Shown: positions 40,330 to 49,290 of the stretch, one piece after another
How the letters are laid out: each line of letters opens with the position of its first letter
Numbering within the stretch: the first letter of the stretch is position 1
Assembly (NCBI RefSeq): GCF_910585425.1
Contig: NZ_CAJUCP010000010.1
Span: forward strand, 49,191-113,190
From: an uncultured Acetatifactor sp.
Lineage (GTDB): Bacteria > Bacillota > Clostridia > Lachnospirales > Lachnospiraceae
Reading direction: 5' to 3'
Length of the DNA stretch: 64,000 bases
Notes under the pieces: model-generated
Databases searched by the model: none
Seen by the model: the letters and a program-made list of their open reading frames with translations, nothing else
What the model was told of the DNA's origin: nothing
Made by a program: the position numbers and the translations under genes

Positions 40330-43176
40330 CTAGTCTTCTCCCAGCTTCAGCGCCTGGGATATCTTAATCTTCGAAATCAGCCAGCCCAGAATGAACATGC
40401 AAATCAGTATCGCCAGCCCGATTATGGCAAAGAGCCGCACATAGTCGCCCCTGGCGCTCACGATCTCCAGAGGTATCATCTGATCCGCCGAGGTATAGGC
40501 TATCTGGATCAGCGGGATGAACAGCCTGGATGTCAGGATGCCCACCAGGATTCCCGCCGCGATGGACACTCCCGTGATGAAGAGCTGCTCGTTGACCAGC
40601 ATGGTCAATATCTCTCCCATGGACATGCCCATGGCGCGGAAGATGCCGAACTGCAGCGTCCTGGACTGTATGGACAGAATCCAGTAGATCAGGAAGCCCG
40701 TGATGCAAAGCAGCAGCACACAGATGAATCCGATGGTCAGGATGCCGTTGGTCCCCTGGAAGATCGGGTCGTTCTTCAGCTCGATCAGCTCCGCCGCGGC
40801 ATCCTGGAAGAGCGCATATTGTGTCCCGGACTCCTCCGCGTAATCATAGATGAACTGTGACGAATCCTCCGCCTTTATCCAGACCTGGTAAGGGGATACC
40901 CCCCAGGAGGACTGCAGCTGGGACAGATGCGCCACGATGAGGAAATTGTCCTTCTCGGTATAAAGGCCGTCGCTGCCCTTCACCCTGGTGACAGGCGAAT
41001 AGCAGGGCCAGTAGTCCACGAACCCGTAGATGATGCCCCTCATGGCGTCGCCGCTTCCGTTGATGTAGGTCAGCACATCCCCCACCTCATAGCCGTACTT
41101 CTGCCGGAAATTGGAGGACACCAGAATGGCCCTTGCGTTCTGGGAGATGGCGTTCAGATATTCATACCAGTGGACGGATAAGAGCGATTCCTTGAACCAG
41201 GCCGTCTCCCCGAATTCCCTGGTGTGGATGCCCATGAGCATGGCGTTGCTGACTTTTCCGCCCTCCACGGATACGTTCACCTTTTTATCGATGAACACCT
41301 TCGTCAGGCTCTCTATGCCCTCCATGGTCTGGTATTTCCCGAAATCCGGCTCTTCGTAGGTCAGCTCCTGGGTCTGCCCCGCGCCGCCCTCCGGCGCCCC
41401 TGCCATGTTGTTCAGCATGGCGCTGTTGTCCTTCCAGACCTCCTGCAGCACCAGGTCTGCCCCGTCGGCATAGCGGATCCGCTCCTCCGCGTTGGCATTG
41501 ATCGTCCGCGCCGCCTGGGCGTTAAAGATTCCCATGGACAACGTCAGAATCAGGAACACCATCAGGAAGCCCTGATTGCTCTTCGTCCGGATGATCCGCA
41601 GGAAAGAGGCATAGAGGGAAGTGGGCCACCACATTTTCCCGATGAGGAATATCAGCCGCACCAGCAGCGGGAAAATCCGAAGGACGAAGAGCCCCGCCCC
41701 CACCATGAACAGGGAGGAGCAGAAGTACAGGAGCGGATCCAGGGACGCCCCCTCCAGGACCTTCTGGGCCAGATATTCCTTCTGCTCATAATACTGGTAC
41801 AGGCCGTAGAGGGACACTCCCAGCAGAATCACATCCAGGAAAATCTTCTGCCACCAGGGGTTCCTGGACTTCCGGTTCTTCCCGCGCTTATGGGCCACAA
41901 TGTTCACATTGGCGAACCGGATCACCGGCAGCACCATGGTACAGATGCTGAAGGCCGCTGCCGCCCCGGCGGCCATCCATACCTTGGGCCCGATCTCCAC
42001 AGGCAGGGCCGCCCTTTTCACGAATTCCAGAAAAGAGTTGGACGCTCCCAGGAGCCTGCACATCAGCACGCCCAGCGGAATCCCTCCCGCCAGCCCCAGC
42101 ACGGAGATGATCAGGCTCTGCAGCAGATACACCAGCACGATCTGTCCTTTGTCCGCGCCCCTGCTCTTGTAGACCGCGATTTCATTCTGCTCCATCTCCA
42201 GCATCTGCCTGGACACCATGAAGATGAAGGCGGCCAGAAGGACGAAAATCGGCATCTGCAGGATCAGTATGGTGGCGTTGAGCTTCTGCGCCTGCAGCAC
42301 GAAGTTTTCCATAGTGGATTTAAAATAGACGGCATTGCTTTTATAGCCCATCTCCTCGAAGGCCTTCAGATACCGCTCCAGCACGCCGAGGTAGCGCTCC
42401 ACCTGGTCCCCCCGCATGGCAAGGTAATCCAGGGACGCGTACCATTCCGCGTTGAAGCCCATGTCCAGCCGTTCCTCATTGGCGAAGAGCTCCCGGAACA
42501 GCCCCTCGTCCATCAGGCAGACATCCCTCCAGGCCGTGGGCTCCGCCACCCAGTAGATATCCTGGGGCTCCCTGTTCTCAAAGATTCCCGCGATCCGGAT
42601 CCGGTAGGGCTCCCCCGACACGTCCTTCAGCGAAAGCTCCAGCACCTCGCCCAGCATGAGGTTCTGATCCACAAAAGTCCTCTCGTTGACCATGACGTCA
42701 AAGGTGCTGCCGTCCAGCTCCCCCGCGCACATGTCTCCGTTGACGATGCTTAAGTGCTCCTTCTGATCCGTAAAGGACGCTATCCTCAAGGTCAGCTCGT
42801 TCTTCCTGCCGTCCACCGCCACCTCATGGGCGGCTTTCACATTGCCCTTATAATACTGGGTCACCATGAAGACCGCGGGCACGTCCAGCTCCGCCGTCAG
42901 TTCCTCCACCATCCGGGCCGCCTGGCCGATTTTCTCGAAATCGGCTTCCTTTCGGCCCCCTGCGGCGGCATAGGCCCCCCGCACGATCATCAGGCCGGGA
43001 TAGGCGCTGCGCTCCACATAATAGCTGCTCAGGCTCCTGGTCAGGGTCCTCTGCAGGACTGCCTGGGAGTACATGGGGCTGGCCGCGGCGATGGCTATCA
43101 TCAGCAGATTGCCCACCAGAAGGCTTATGACCATCCATTTCTTGCTCTCAATCTTGCGGAAGACAAAATTCAACAT
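40330..43176 (-). CDS. FtsX/MacB-type ABC permease, large
   Basis: Permease of 948 residues. One membrane helix at ~14-36 (MVISLLVGNLLMIAIAAASP) is followed by a large extracytoplasmic domain (~40-305), a cluster of three helices with an FtsX-like core (~310-440), further helices and a second outer domain (~560-790), and a final FtsX-like core (~795-930). The doubled FtsX architecture is that of lipoprotein or peptide exporters working with adaptor proteins. GGGGGC precedes ATG 43176. Three adaptor genes come immediately before, two ATPase genes after. Confidence 0.9.
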   Translation of the reverse strand: MLNFVFRKIESKKWMVISLLVGNLLMIAIAAASPMYSQAVLQRTLTRSLSSYYVERSAYPGLMIVRGAYAAAGGRKEADFEKIGQAARMVEELTAELDVPAVFMVTQYYKGNVKAAHEVAVDGRKNELTLRIASFTDQKEHLSIVNGDMCAGELDGSTFDVMVNERTFVDQNLMLGEVLELSLKDVSGEPYRIRIAGIFENREPQDIYWVAEPTAWRDVCLMDEGLFRELFANEERLDMGFNAEWYASLDYLAMRGDQVERYLGVLERYLKAFEEMGYKSNAVYFKSTMENFVLQAQKLNATILILQMPIFVLLAAFIFMVSRQMLEMEQNEIAVYKSRGADKGQIVLVYLLQSLIISVLGLAGGIPLGVLMCRLLGASNSFLEFVKRAALPVEIGPKVWMAAGAAAAFSICTMVLPVIRFANVNIVAHKRGKNRKSRNPWWQKIFLDVILLGVSLYGLYQYYEQKEYLAQKVLEGASLDPLLYFCSSLFMVGAGLFVLRIFPLLVRLIFLIGKMWWPTSLYASFLRIIRTKSNQGFLMVFLILTLSMGIFNAQAARTINANAEERIRYADGADLVLQEVWKDNSAMLNNMAGAPEGGAGQTQELTYEEPDFGKYQTMEGIESLTKVFIDKKVNVSVEGGKVSNAMLMGIHTREFGETAWFKESLLSVHWYEYLNAISQNARAILVSSNFRQKYGYEVGDVLTYINGSGDAMRGIIYGFVDYWPCYSPVTRVKGSDGLYTEKDNFLIVAHLSQLQSSWGVSPYQVWIKAEDSSQFIYDYAEESGTQYALFQDAAAELIELKNDPIFQGTNGILTIGFICVLLLCITGFLIYWILSIQSRTLQFGIFRAMGMSMGEILTMLVNEQLFITGVSIAAGILVGILTSRLFIPLIQIAYTSADQMIPLEIVSARGDYVRLFAIIGLAILICMFILGWLISKIKISQALKLGED

Positions 43177-43187
43177 TGTGCCGCCCC

Positions 43188-44276
43188 CTAATCCGCTATC
43201 ACGGTCTGCCCCTCATGAAGACCGTCCAGAATCCATACCTTCTCCCTGTTGTTCAGGCCGGGGACCACATACCGCTTCTGCACCATGTCATCCTCCAGCA
43301 CATAGACATAACTTTTCCCTTTTTCGGAATCCACGGCCCTCCAGTCCACCAGGAGCACATCCTGCAGCTCCTCCACATTGAACTGGTACTGCAGATTCCC
43401 CTCCAGCGCCTCCACCGGGATATCGCCGTAGAGCTCCACCAGAGCCATGCCCTGGGGCGCCGATGGGGGCAGGATCGAGGGCGCGGCCACTACCCTGCCC
43501 CCATAGGTTTTCCTGTCATTGCGCTTTCCCGCCTCTACGGTGACCTCCGCATTGTAGCGCAGCCTGCCGCTGGCATCATCGGCCACAAGATAGAAGCTGT
43601 CCGTGGAATGCATGGAGACTACGATGATGTCTTTCGTCGCCGGGTCCCCCGGGTTATAGGTGGCGATGGCGTCTATCACACCGTCAAAAGGAGCGAACAG
43701 CGTATCGTCGGCAATCTTCTGGTCAATCTCCTCCAGGCTCTCCCGCAGCCGGGCAATCTCCCGCTCCGACTGGTAGACGAACTGCTCATATTCCGTCTCC
43801 GCTTTCCCCACCCGCAGCCGTGCGATGTTCAGCTCGCGCCCGGTCAGATCCTGCAGCTTCTTTTTGGCCTCCTCTATGGCCGTCAGGCGCTCCCGCTTCC
43901 CCAGCTCCGCATCCTCGATCGCTCTGGCGAGGGACAGCGCCAGAGCCTCCCTGTCCGCCCTGCTCACATCGATGTCGAAGGTGGCCAGGCTGTCGCCCTG
44001 CTTCACCTCCTGCCCCTTCCTCACCAGAATCTCCCGGAACCGGGCGTTGCCCTCCTCCCACCGAAGCTCGGCGGTAACCGGATAATACATGCGCATGGAT
44101 CCGCCCACGGTCTTTATATACGCTCCGCTCTCCGCCTGCACGGTCTCGTAATTCGCCTGTTCCGGGGCCAGGAGATCCTCGTCGTAAACAGGCGCCTCCT
44201 GTGCGCTTTCGCCGCATCCGCCGAGGACGGCGGCCAGAAGCAGCAGCGCAGGCCCAAACGCTCTAATCCTGGACAT
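43188..44276 (-). CDS. lipoprotein membrane-fusion adaptor of the FtsX-like exporter (third)
   Basis: HlyD/MacA-like adaptor of 362 residues with a lipobox (LLLLAAVLGGCGES), so it is anchored outside the membrane. A lipoyl-like strand pair (ILVRKGQEVKQGDSLATFDI) flanks a coiled coil (~125-190, EAKKKLQDLTGRELNIARL), then a beta-barrel and C-terminal part (NNREKVWILDGLHEGQTVIA). In the family these join permease and outer partners. AAGGAGA precedes ATG 44276, which overlaps the stop of the second adaptor. It ends 11 bases before the permease. Confidence 0.88.
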   Translation of the reverse strand: MSRIRAFGPALLLLAAVLGGCGESAQEAPVYDEDLLAPEQANYETVQAESGAYIKTVGGSMRMYYPVTAELRWEEGNARFREILVRKGQEVKQGDSLATFDIDVSRADREALALSLARAIEDAELGKRERLTAIEEAKKKLQDLTGRELNIARLRVGKAETEYEQFVYQSEREIARLRESLEEIDQKIADDTLFAPFDGVIDAIATYNPGDPATKDIIVVSMHSTDSFYLVADDASGRLRYNAEVTVEAGKRNDRKTYGGRVVAAPSILPPSAPQGMALVELYGDIPVEALEGNLQYQFNVEELQDVLLVDWRAVDSEKGKSYVYVLEDDMVQKRYVVPGLNNREKVWILDGLHEGQTVIAD

Positions 44277-45360
44277 AGACCATATCTCCTTCCTCAAGTC
44301 CCTCCAGGATCTCCGCTTTCGTATCCGTGGTCAGACCTGCTTTCACATCACACCGCACCCGTGCGCCGTCCACCTGCCTGTAGACATATTGCCCGCTCCC
44401 ATCCCTGTACAGCGCATTTATGGGAATGGTCAGCACATCCTCCCTGTAGAGCTGATAGACCATGATCACGGCGAACTGGCCCGCGCAGAGCGCCGCATCC
44501 TCGGTCTCAAGGGAAAACCGCGCCTTCATCTCCTCACCTGCCAGGGCCATCTTCACCAGTTCGCTGTTCTCATAGGGAATGTAGCTGATCTCATATTCTT
44601 TCTCCATGATCTTCGCGCAGACCCTGTCCGCGCTGTTTACGGCTGATTCCGAGACATACTCCGCATTCAGGCCCAGGCGGCTGTCGTCCGCCATGTAGAT
44701 TACAGGGGTGTAGCCAAGCACCGCATCCCCTTTTTTCCCATCGCTGACATAGACGATCCTTCCGCTGAAAGGGGCCGTAATCTCATTTTTTCCCACTTTA
44801 TCCTGAAGCGCCCGCAGGGCCTCCTGCTTTTTCTGCAGCTCCAGACTCCGCAGCTGCCTTGCCTCCTCCAGCTCCAGCTCCAGCTTCCGGATTTCCAGCT
44901 CCTTGACTCCGCCCGTATATCCGAAGGTTCCGGCCTCATGCAGCATCTCCAGCTCCTCCCGGGCAATCTCGATGTCCGCGGCGGCCTGTCTGTCGCTGAA
45001 CTCCCCCATTGTGACCAGGTCGTCTATCTCATCCTCCAGGCTCTCTATCTGTTCCGCGATATGCTCCTCGCTCAAAACGGCAAGGACGTCCCCCTCCTGC
45101 ACCATGTCGCCCATCATGACATTGATTGCTTCCAGATAGCCGTCCACGGTAAAGGAAAGCCCCTCCGTATAGGGAACCACCTCACCGTTATAGGTAGACA
45201 GTTGATAGATATCCCCTGTCCGGGCCGTGGCTATGTCCATCTTTACATCCACCGGTTCCAGGAGTTCTGGAGCCTCCATGGAAGAATTCTTCTCTGTTCC
45301 GCATCCGGCCAGCCCTACGGAGAGGAGCAGTGCCGTCAGCAGTGCCGCTTTTCTCTTCAT
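44263..45360 (-). CDS. lipoprotein membrane-fusion adaptor (second)
   Basis: Adaptor of 365 residues with lipobox SVGLAGCGTE after a basic signal peptide (MKRKAALLTALLL). The order is: an N-terminal beta part (GEVVPYTEGLSFTVDGYLEA), lipoyl-like strand DMVQEGDVLAVLS, coiled coil (~105-185, SLEDEIDDLV and LELELEEARQLRSLELQKKQ), beta-barrel and GLEEGDMVYVQD tail. The 124 bases between it and the first adaptor hold a short leader ORF and a palindrome. It overlaps the third adaptor by 14 bases. Confidence 0.88.
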   Translation of the reverse strand: MKRKAALLTALLLSVGLAGCGTEKNSSMEAPELLEPVDVKMDIATARTGDIYQLSTYNGEVVPYTEGLSFTVDGYLEAINVMMGDMVQEGDVLAVLSEEHIAEQIESLEDEIDDLVTMGEFSDRQAAADIEIAREELEMLHEAGTFGYTGGVKELEIRKLELELEEARQLRSLELQKKQEALRALQDKVGKNEITAPFSGRIVYVSDGKKGDAVLGYTPVIYMADDSRLGLNAEYVSESAVNSADRVCAKIMEKEYEISYIPYENSELVKMALAGEEMKARFSLETEDAALCAGQFAVIMVYQLYREDVLTIPINALYRDGSGQYVYRQVDGARVRCDVKAGLTTDTKAEILEGLEEGDMVYVQD

Positions 45361-45395
45361 CCCACATTCTTCCTAACGAATAGATTCGTTTTCAT
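45357..45395 (-). CDS. possible 12-residue leader peptide coupled to the second adaptor
   Basis: From ATG 45395 the frame reads MKTNLFVRKNVG and stops at TGA 45357, overlapping the adaptor start as ATGA. GGAGG lies four bases before the start. The leader would pass ribosomes directly on. It contains the palindrome AACGAATAGATTCGTT (45375-45390), which may equally be an operator. Expression is unproven. Confidence 0.3.
   Translation of the reverse strand: MKTNLFVRKNVG
45375..45390. promoter_or_regulatory. 16-base palindrome in the adaptor gap
   Basis: AACGAATAGATTCGTT, seven-base arms around AG, in the 124-base gap between the first and second adaptor genes. It looks like a TetR-type operator, but no TetR gene lies nearby. 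Confidence 0.4.
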
Positions 45396-45484
45396 GCCGC
45401 CTCCGTTTCCGTGCAGGGCCGGTTCAGTACCCAGATACATGAATCCTTGAGCAACCAGCGCTCGGGAATTCGTGCACCGGCGTA

Positions 45485-46702
45485 CTAGTTTACGATGACG
45501 CTGTCGCCCTCCGCAAGGCCGCTGACGACTTCTATATAGTCATTACTCTCCAGGCCTGTGACGACTTCCCGCAGAACCTTCAGTCCGTTCTCGTCCAGCA
45601 TATAGACGAACTGGGCTCCCTCCGCCGCCTTTATGGCCTCCTTGTTCACGTACAGCACGTCCTCCCTCTGGTCCAGCGTGACCTGAACAGTTCCGGACTC
45701 CCCGTTTTCCAGGGTAGGATCGGGCTGGAGAAGCTGCAGATAGGCCATGGGCTCATCCCCCTCCTGCTGCTGCGGCAGCCCGAGTTCCGACGGCTCCACT
45801 GCCCGGACGGGGAATTCCTTTTTTCCACAGAGGACCGTGGTCTGGGTGCCCACCGGAAAATACTGCGTGTCCTCCCCCTTTACGGTGAACACCACCGTGT
45901 CCAGGTCGGCAAGGATGACGAAGACCTTTCCCTTCACGGAGCGGTCGCCCTCCTTCATCTTCTGAAGATATGTGACCGTTCCGTTGATGTCAGCATAGAT
46001 CCGCCGCTCCTGCAGCTCTTCCCTCAGCTCCTGCAGCCTTAAGCCCGCGATGTAAATGGCGTCGTCCGCCTCCTGCAGCTTCCTTGCGTCGGCTTCCACA
46101 GCGGCGTCCCTCTGCTTTTCCAGCTCTATCTGCTGCAGCAGGATTGCGTTTGCCTGGTCTATATACGCTGCCTTCTCTTCCTCTGTCTGGTCATTTTTCG
46201 ACCATGCCATCCGGTCCTTTATCTGATATTCCATGTCCGCTATGAGGGCATCCTTCCTCTCCCTCTCCAGCCTCTGGTATTCCGGCAGATAGGAGCGGCT
46301 GACCTGCAGCGCCCGCAGCGCGTATTCCCCGTCGGAAATCTGCCGGGGCAGGTCTCCCTGCTCCAACTGCGCCAGCAGGGTCCCTTTCTCCACCTGCTGT
46401 CCCTCGCTGACATACACCTTGTCTATGTACAGGCCGCCCAGGGAGAAGCTGTATTTCTCCTGTCTGGCTGATGCGTAGGTGCATTTCACCTGTTTGGTCA
46501 AAACCATATCGCCCCGCATGACCGTGGTCTGCTGGTACTCCTCCGCCTCATAGGAGCGAATCACAGGAGCGGCAGGAAGCTCTTCCTCCTCCGGCATGAT
46601 TCCGCAGGAGGCGCAGACAAGCGGCAGGCCTACGGCCATCAATACCCCCAACAGCTTCCGCGGGAGGCGTTCCTCCCACGGAGGGCTCTTCCTCCATCCC
46701 AT
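45485..46702 (-). CDS. lipoprotein membrane-fusion adaptor (first)
   Basis: Adaptor of 405 residues with a long basic N-terminus and lipobox LPLVCASCGI (Cys ~33). The order is: beta part KYSFSLGGLYIDKVYVSEG, lipoyl-like QQVEKGTLLAQLEQGD, long coiled coil (~145-245, rich in Glu/Lys/Gln/Arg), beta domain (GTVTYLQKMKEGDRSVKGKV) and C-terminal GLAEGDSVIVN. Although the fold matches the other two adaptors, its sequence is clearly different. AGGAGG sits eight bases before ATG 46702, which begins 16 bases after the glgB stop, so it is probably read from the glgB transcript. Confidence 0.87.
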   Translation of the reverse strand: MGWRKSPPWEERLPRKLLGVLMAVGLPLVCASCGIMPEEEELPAAPVIRSYEAEEYQQTTVMRGDMVLTKQVKCTYASARQEKYSFSLGGLYIDKVYVSEGQQVEKGTLLAQLEQGDLPRQISDGEYALRALQVSRSYLPEYQRLERERKDALIADMEYQIKDRMAWSKNDQTEEEKAAYIDQANAILLQQIELEKQRDAAVEADARKLQEADDAIYIAGLRLQELREELQERRIYADINGTVTYLQKMKEGDRSVKGKVFVILADLDTVVFTVKGEDTQYFPVGTQTTVLCGKKEFPVRAVEPSELGLPQQQEGDEPMAYLQLLQPDPTLENGESGTVQVTLDQREDVLYVNKEAIKAAEGAQFVYMLDENGLKVLREVVTGLESNDYIEVVSGLAEGDSVIVN

Positions 46703-46718
46703 CGCCCATTCCTCCTGT

Positions 46719-49193
46719 CTATCCGGCGACAGCCTTCTTTTTCCCGGCGCTCTTCTTCTCCGCAGCGCCCTTCTTTTCCGCGATGCCCTTCTTCCCTGCG
46801 GCGCTCTTCTTTTCCGCAGTCCTCTTCTTTTCTGTGGCGCTCTTCTTTTCTGTAGCGCTCTTCTTTTCCGCGGCCACCCTCTTATCCGCGCTGTCCCCGG
46901 TGTGGGAGGCCGTCTTTTTCTTCGATGATGCGTTATCCGCCCTGTCTGCCTTCTCCTTCGCCAGCTCCTGGGCCGTGAAGGGGATATACTTCAGGATGCT
47001 CAGGGACAGGGGCGCTGTCTTCACCGTGATGGAATAGGGCCTGTCGTCCCACTCCGTCTCCTTCGACCGCTTCACCCTGCCGTTCACGATCCCTGAGCCG
47101 CCGTATTTCTCGCTGTCGGAATTGAATATCTCCTTGTACTTTCCATGGAAGGGCACTCCGACGGTGAGCTCCTTCTCGATTCCCGAGAAGTTGGCCGCGA
47201 CCACCAAAATCTCGTCCTTCCTGGCGCCCCTGCGCAGGAAGGTCAGGAAGCACTCCTCCCAGGAGATATGGTTCACCCACTCGAAGCCCTCCGGCGCATC
47301 GTCCAGCGCGTGCAGCTCCGGGCTGGTGCGGTAGAGATGGTTCAGATCCTTTACCAGCTCCGAAATCCCCTGATGCTCCGGCACCTGGGCAAGCTCCCAT
47401 TCCACAGGCCTGGCCTCGTTCCACTCATGGAATTCGGCCAGATCCTGCCCCATGAACAGCAGCTTCTTGCCCGGATGCGTCATCATATAAGCATAGGTAA
47501 GGCGGAGATTGGCGAATTTCTGCTCCCGGTCCCCTGGCATCTTCCCGATCAGGGAGGCCTTGCCGTGCACCACCTCGTCGTGGGAGAACACCAGCATGAA
47601 CTTCTCGCTGTAGGCATACACCATGCTGAAGGTCAGCTCCCCGTGATGGTGGGCCCGGAAATAAGGATCGTATCTGATGTAGCCCAGATAGTCGTTCATG
47701 AAGCCCATGTTCCACTTCAAATCGAAGCCAAGCCCGTCTTCATCCAGTGCCCCGGTAATCCTGGGGAAGGCGGTGCTCTCCTCGGCGATGCTCAGCACGC
47801 CCGGATTGCGCTTCTTCATGACGGAGTTCAGGTGCTTGATCATCTCGATGGCCTCCAGGTTCTCCTTGCCGCCGTACATGTTGGCCACCCATTCGCCGTC
47901 CTTTTTCCCATAGTCCAGATAGAGCATGCTGGCCACCGCGTCCATGCGGATGCCGTCCGCGTGGAACTTCTCCACCCAGAACAGGGCGTTGGCGATCAGG
48001 TAATTGGAGACCTGGGGCCTGCCGTAGTTGTAGATCAATGTGCCCCAGTGGGGATGGCAGCCCTGTCTGGGATCCATATGCTCGTAGAGGCAGGTGCCGT
48101 CAAAGTTGGAAAGCCCGTAGGTGTCCCTGGGGAAATGGGCCGGAACCCAGTCCAGGATCACGCCGATGCCCGCCTTGTGGAGCTCATTCACGAAATACAT
48201 GAAATCCTCCGGAGAGCCGTACCTGGCCGTAGGCGCGTAGTAACCGATTACCTGGTATCCCCAGGAGCCGTCCAGGGGATGCTCCATGACGGGCATCAGC
48301 TCTACGTGGGTGTAGCCCATCTTCTTGATATAAGGGATCAGCTGCGCCGCGATCTCCCGGTAATTGGCGTAGCCGCCGGAGGCCTCCCCCTCTTGGGCAG
48401 GGGCCACAAAGGAGCCCAGGTACATCTCATACACGCTCACAGGCGCGTTCCCTGTCTGGAATCCGGCCCGGCCCTTCAGGAATTCCCCGTCCTCCCAGAC
48501 AAAGCTGTCCAGATCCGCCACCACCGAAGCCGTCTCCGGCCGAAGCTGGGCGGCATTGCCGTAGGGATCTGCCTTCAGATAGGTCATCCCGCCCTTTATC
48601 TTGAGCTCGAATTTATAATTGTCCCCTACCTTTGCGTCCGGCAGGAAAATCTCGAAGATGCCGGAGTCCCCCAGCCGCCTCATCTGGTGGATCCTGCCGT
48701 CCCAGCCGTTGAAGTCCCCCACCACGCTGGCCCGCATGACGTTAGGGGCCCACACGGCGAAGTACACGCCCCTGATGCCGTCGATGGTCATGGGATGGGC
48801 ACCCAGCTTCTCATAGATGGTATAGTGGATGCCGCTTTTGAACTTGTCCATATCGTTCTCTGTAATCTGAGGAGCGAAGCGGTATGCCTCGCCGCGGACG
48901 CTCTCGCTGCCGTCCTTCCCTTTCACCACGTAATGATAAGCGGGAACCTCGCTCTCCTTCCGGGGCAGCAGCGCGGCAAAAAAGCCGTCCTCGTCCGCCA
49001 GCTCCAGATCCGCCCGCTGGCCGGTCTCTTCGAACACGATTTCCGCCTGTTCCGCTCCCGGGAAATATGCCTGCACCAGGGTCTGTTTCCCGGCTTTGTG
49101 GGGGCCCAGCAGTTCGTGGGGATTGTCGCACTCGGAGTAGATAATCTCCTCGATTTTCGGCCAGTTCATCAACTGATAAAGTTTGTTCGTCAT
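46719..49193 (-). CDS. glgB: 1,4-alpha-glucan branching enzyme with lysine-rich tail
   Basis: Branching enzyme of glycogen synthesis. The 824 residues show an N-terminal domain, CBM48 (~110-215), and a GH13 catalytic domain with nucleophile Asp in GIRMDAVASMLYLDYG, acid Glu in SIAEESTAFP and the third Asp in VFSHDEVVHG. The C-terminal ~65 residues after the usual end are a low-complexity Lys/Ala/Glu/Ser tail with repeated AEKKSA-like units. It follows the DUF1015 gene by 97 bases; no other glycogen gene is visible. Confidence 0.95.
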   Translation of the reverse strand: MTNKLYQLMNWPKIEEIIYSECDNPHELLGPHKAGKQTLVQAYFPGAEQAEIVFEETGQRADLELADEDGFFAALLPRKESEVPAYHYVVKGKDGSESVRGEAYRFAPQITENDMDKFKSGIHYTIYEKLGAHPMTIDGIRGVYFAVWAPNVMRASVVGDFNGWDGRIHQMRRLGDSGIFEIFLPDAKVGDNYKFELKIKGGMTYLKADPYGNAAQLRPETASVVADLDSFVWEDGEFLKGRAGFQTGNAPVSVYEMYLGSFVAPAQEGEASGGYANYREIAAQLIPYIKKMGYTHVELMPVMEHPLDGSWGYQVIGYYAPTARYGSPEDFMYFVNELHKAGIGVILDWVPAHFPRDTYGLSNFDGTCLYEHMDPRQGCHPHWGTLIYNYGRPQVSNYLIANALFWVEKFHADGIRMDAVASMLYLDYGKKDGEWVANMYGGKENLEAIEMIKHLNSVMKKRNPGVLSIAEESTAFPRITGALDEDGLGFDLKWNMGFMNDYLGYIRYDPYFRAHHHGELTFSMVYAYSEKFMLVFSHDEVVHGKASLIGKMPGDREQKFANLRLTYAYMMTHPGKKLLFMGQDLAEFHEWNEARPVEWELAQVPEHQGISELVKDLNHLYRTSPELHALDDAPEGFEWVNHISWEECFLTFLRRGARKDEILVVAANFSGIEKELTVGVPFHGKYKEIFNSDSEKYGGSGIVNGRVKRSKETEWDDRPYSITVKTAPLSLSILKYIPFTAQELAKEKADRADNASSKKKTASHTGDSADKRVAAEKKSATEKKSATEKKRTAEKKSAAGKKGIAEKKGAAEKKSAGKKKAVAG

Positions 49194-49290
49194 GCCGTCT
49201 GTTTCCTTTCTTTGATGCCTTTTTATCGTTCCTTGAAACTGTTCTCGTTCTCTGATTTCTCTGATTTCCTGCTATGTTCGGTGAAGCGCT

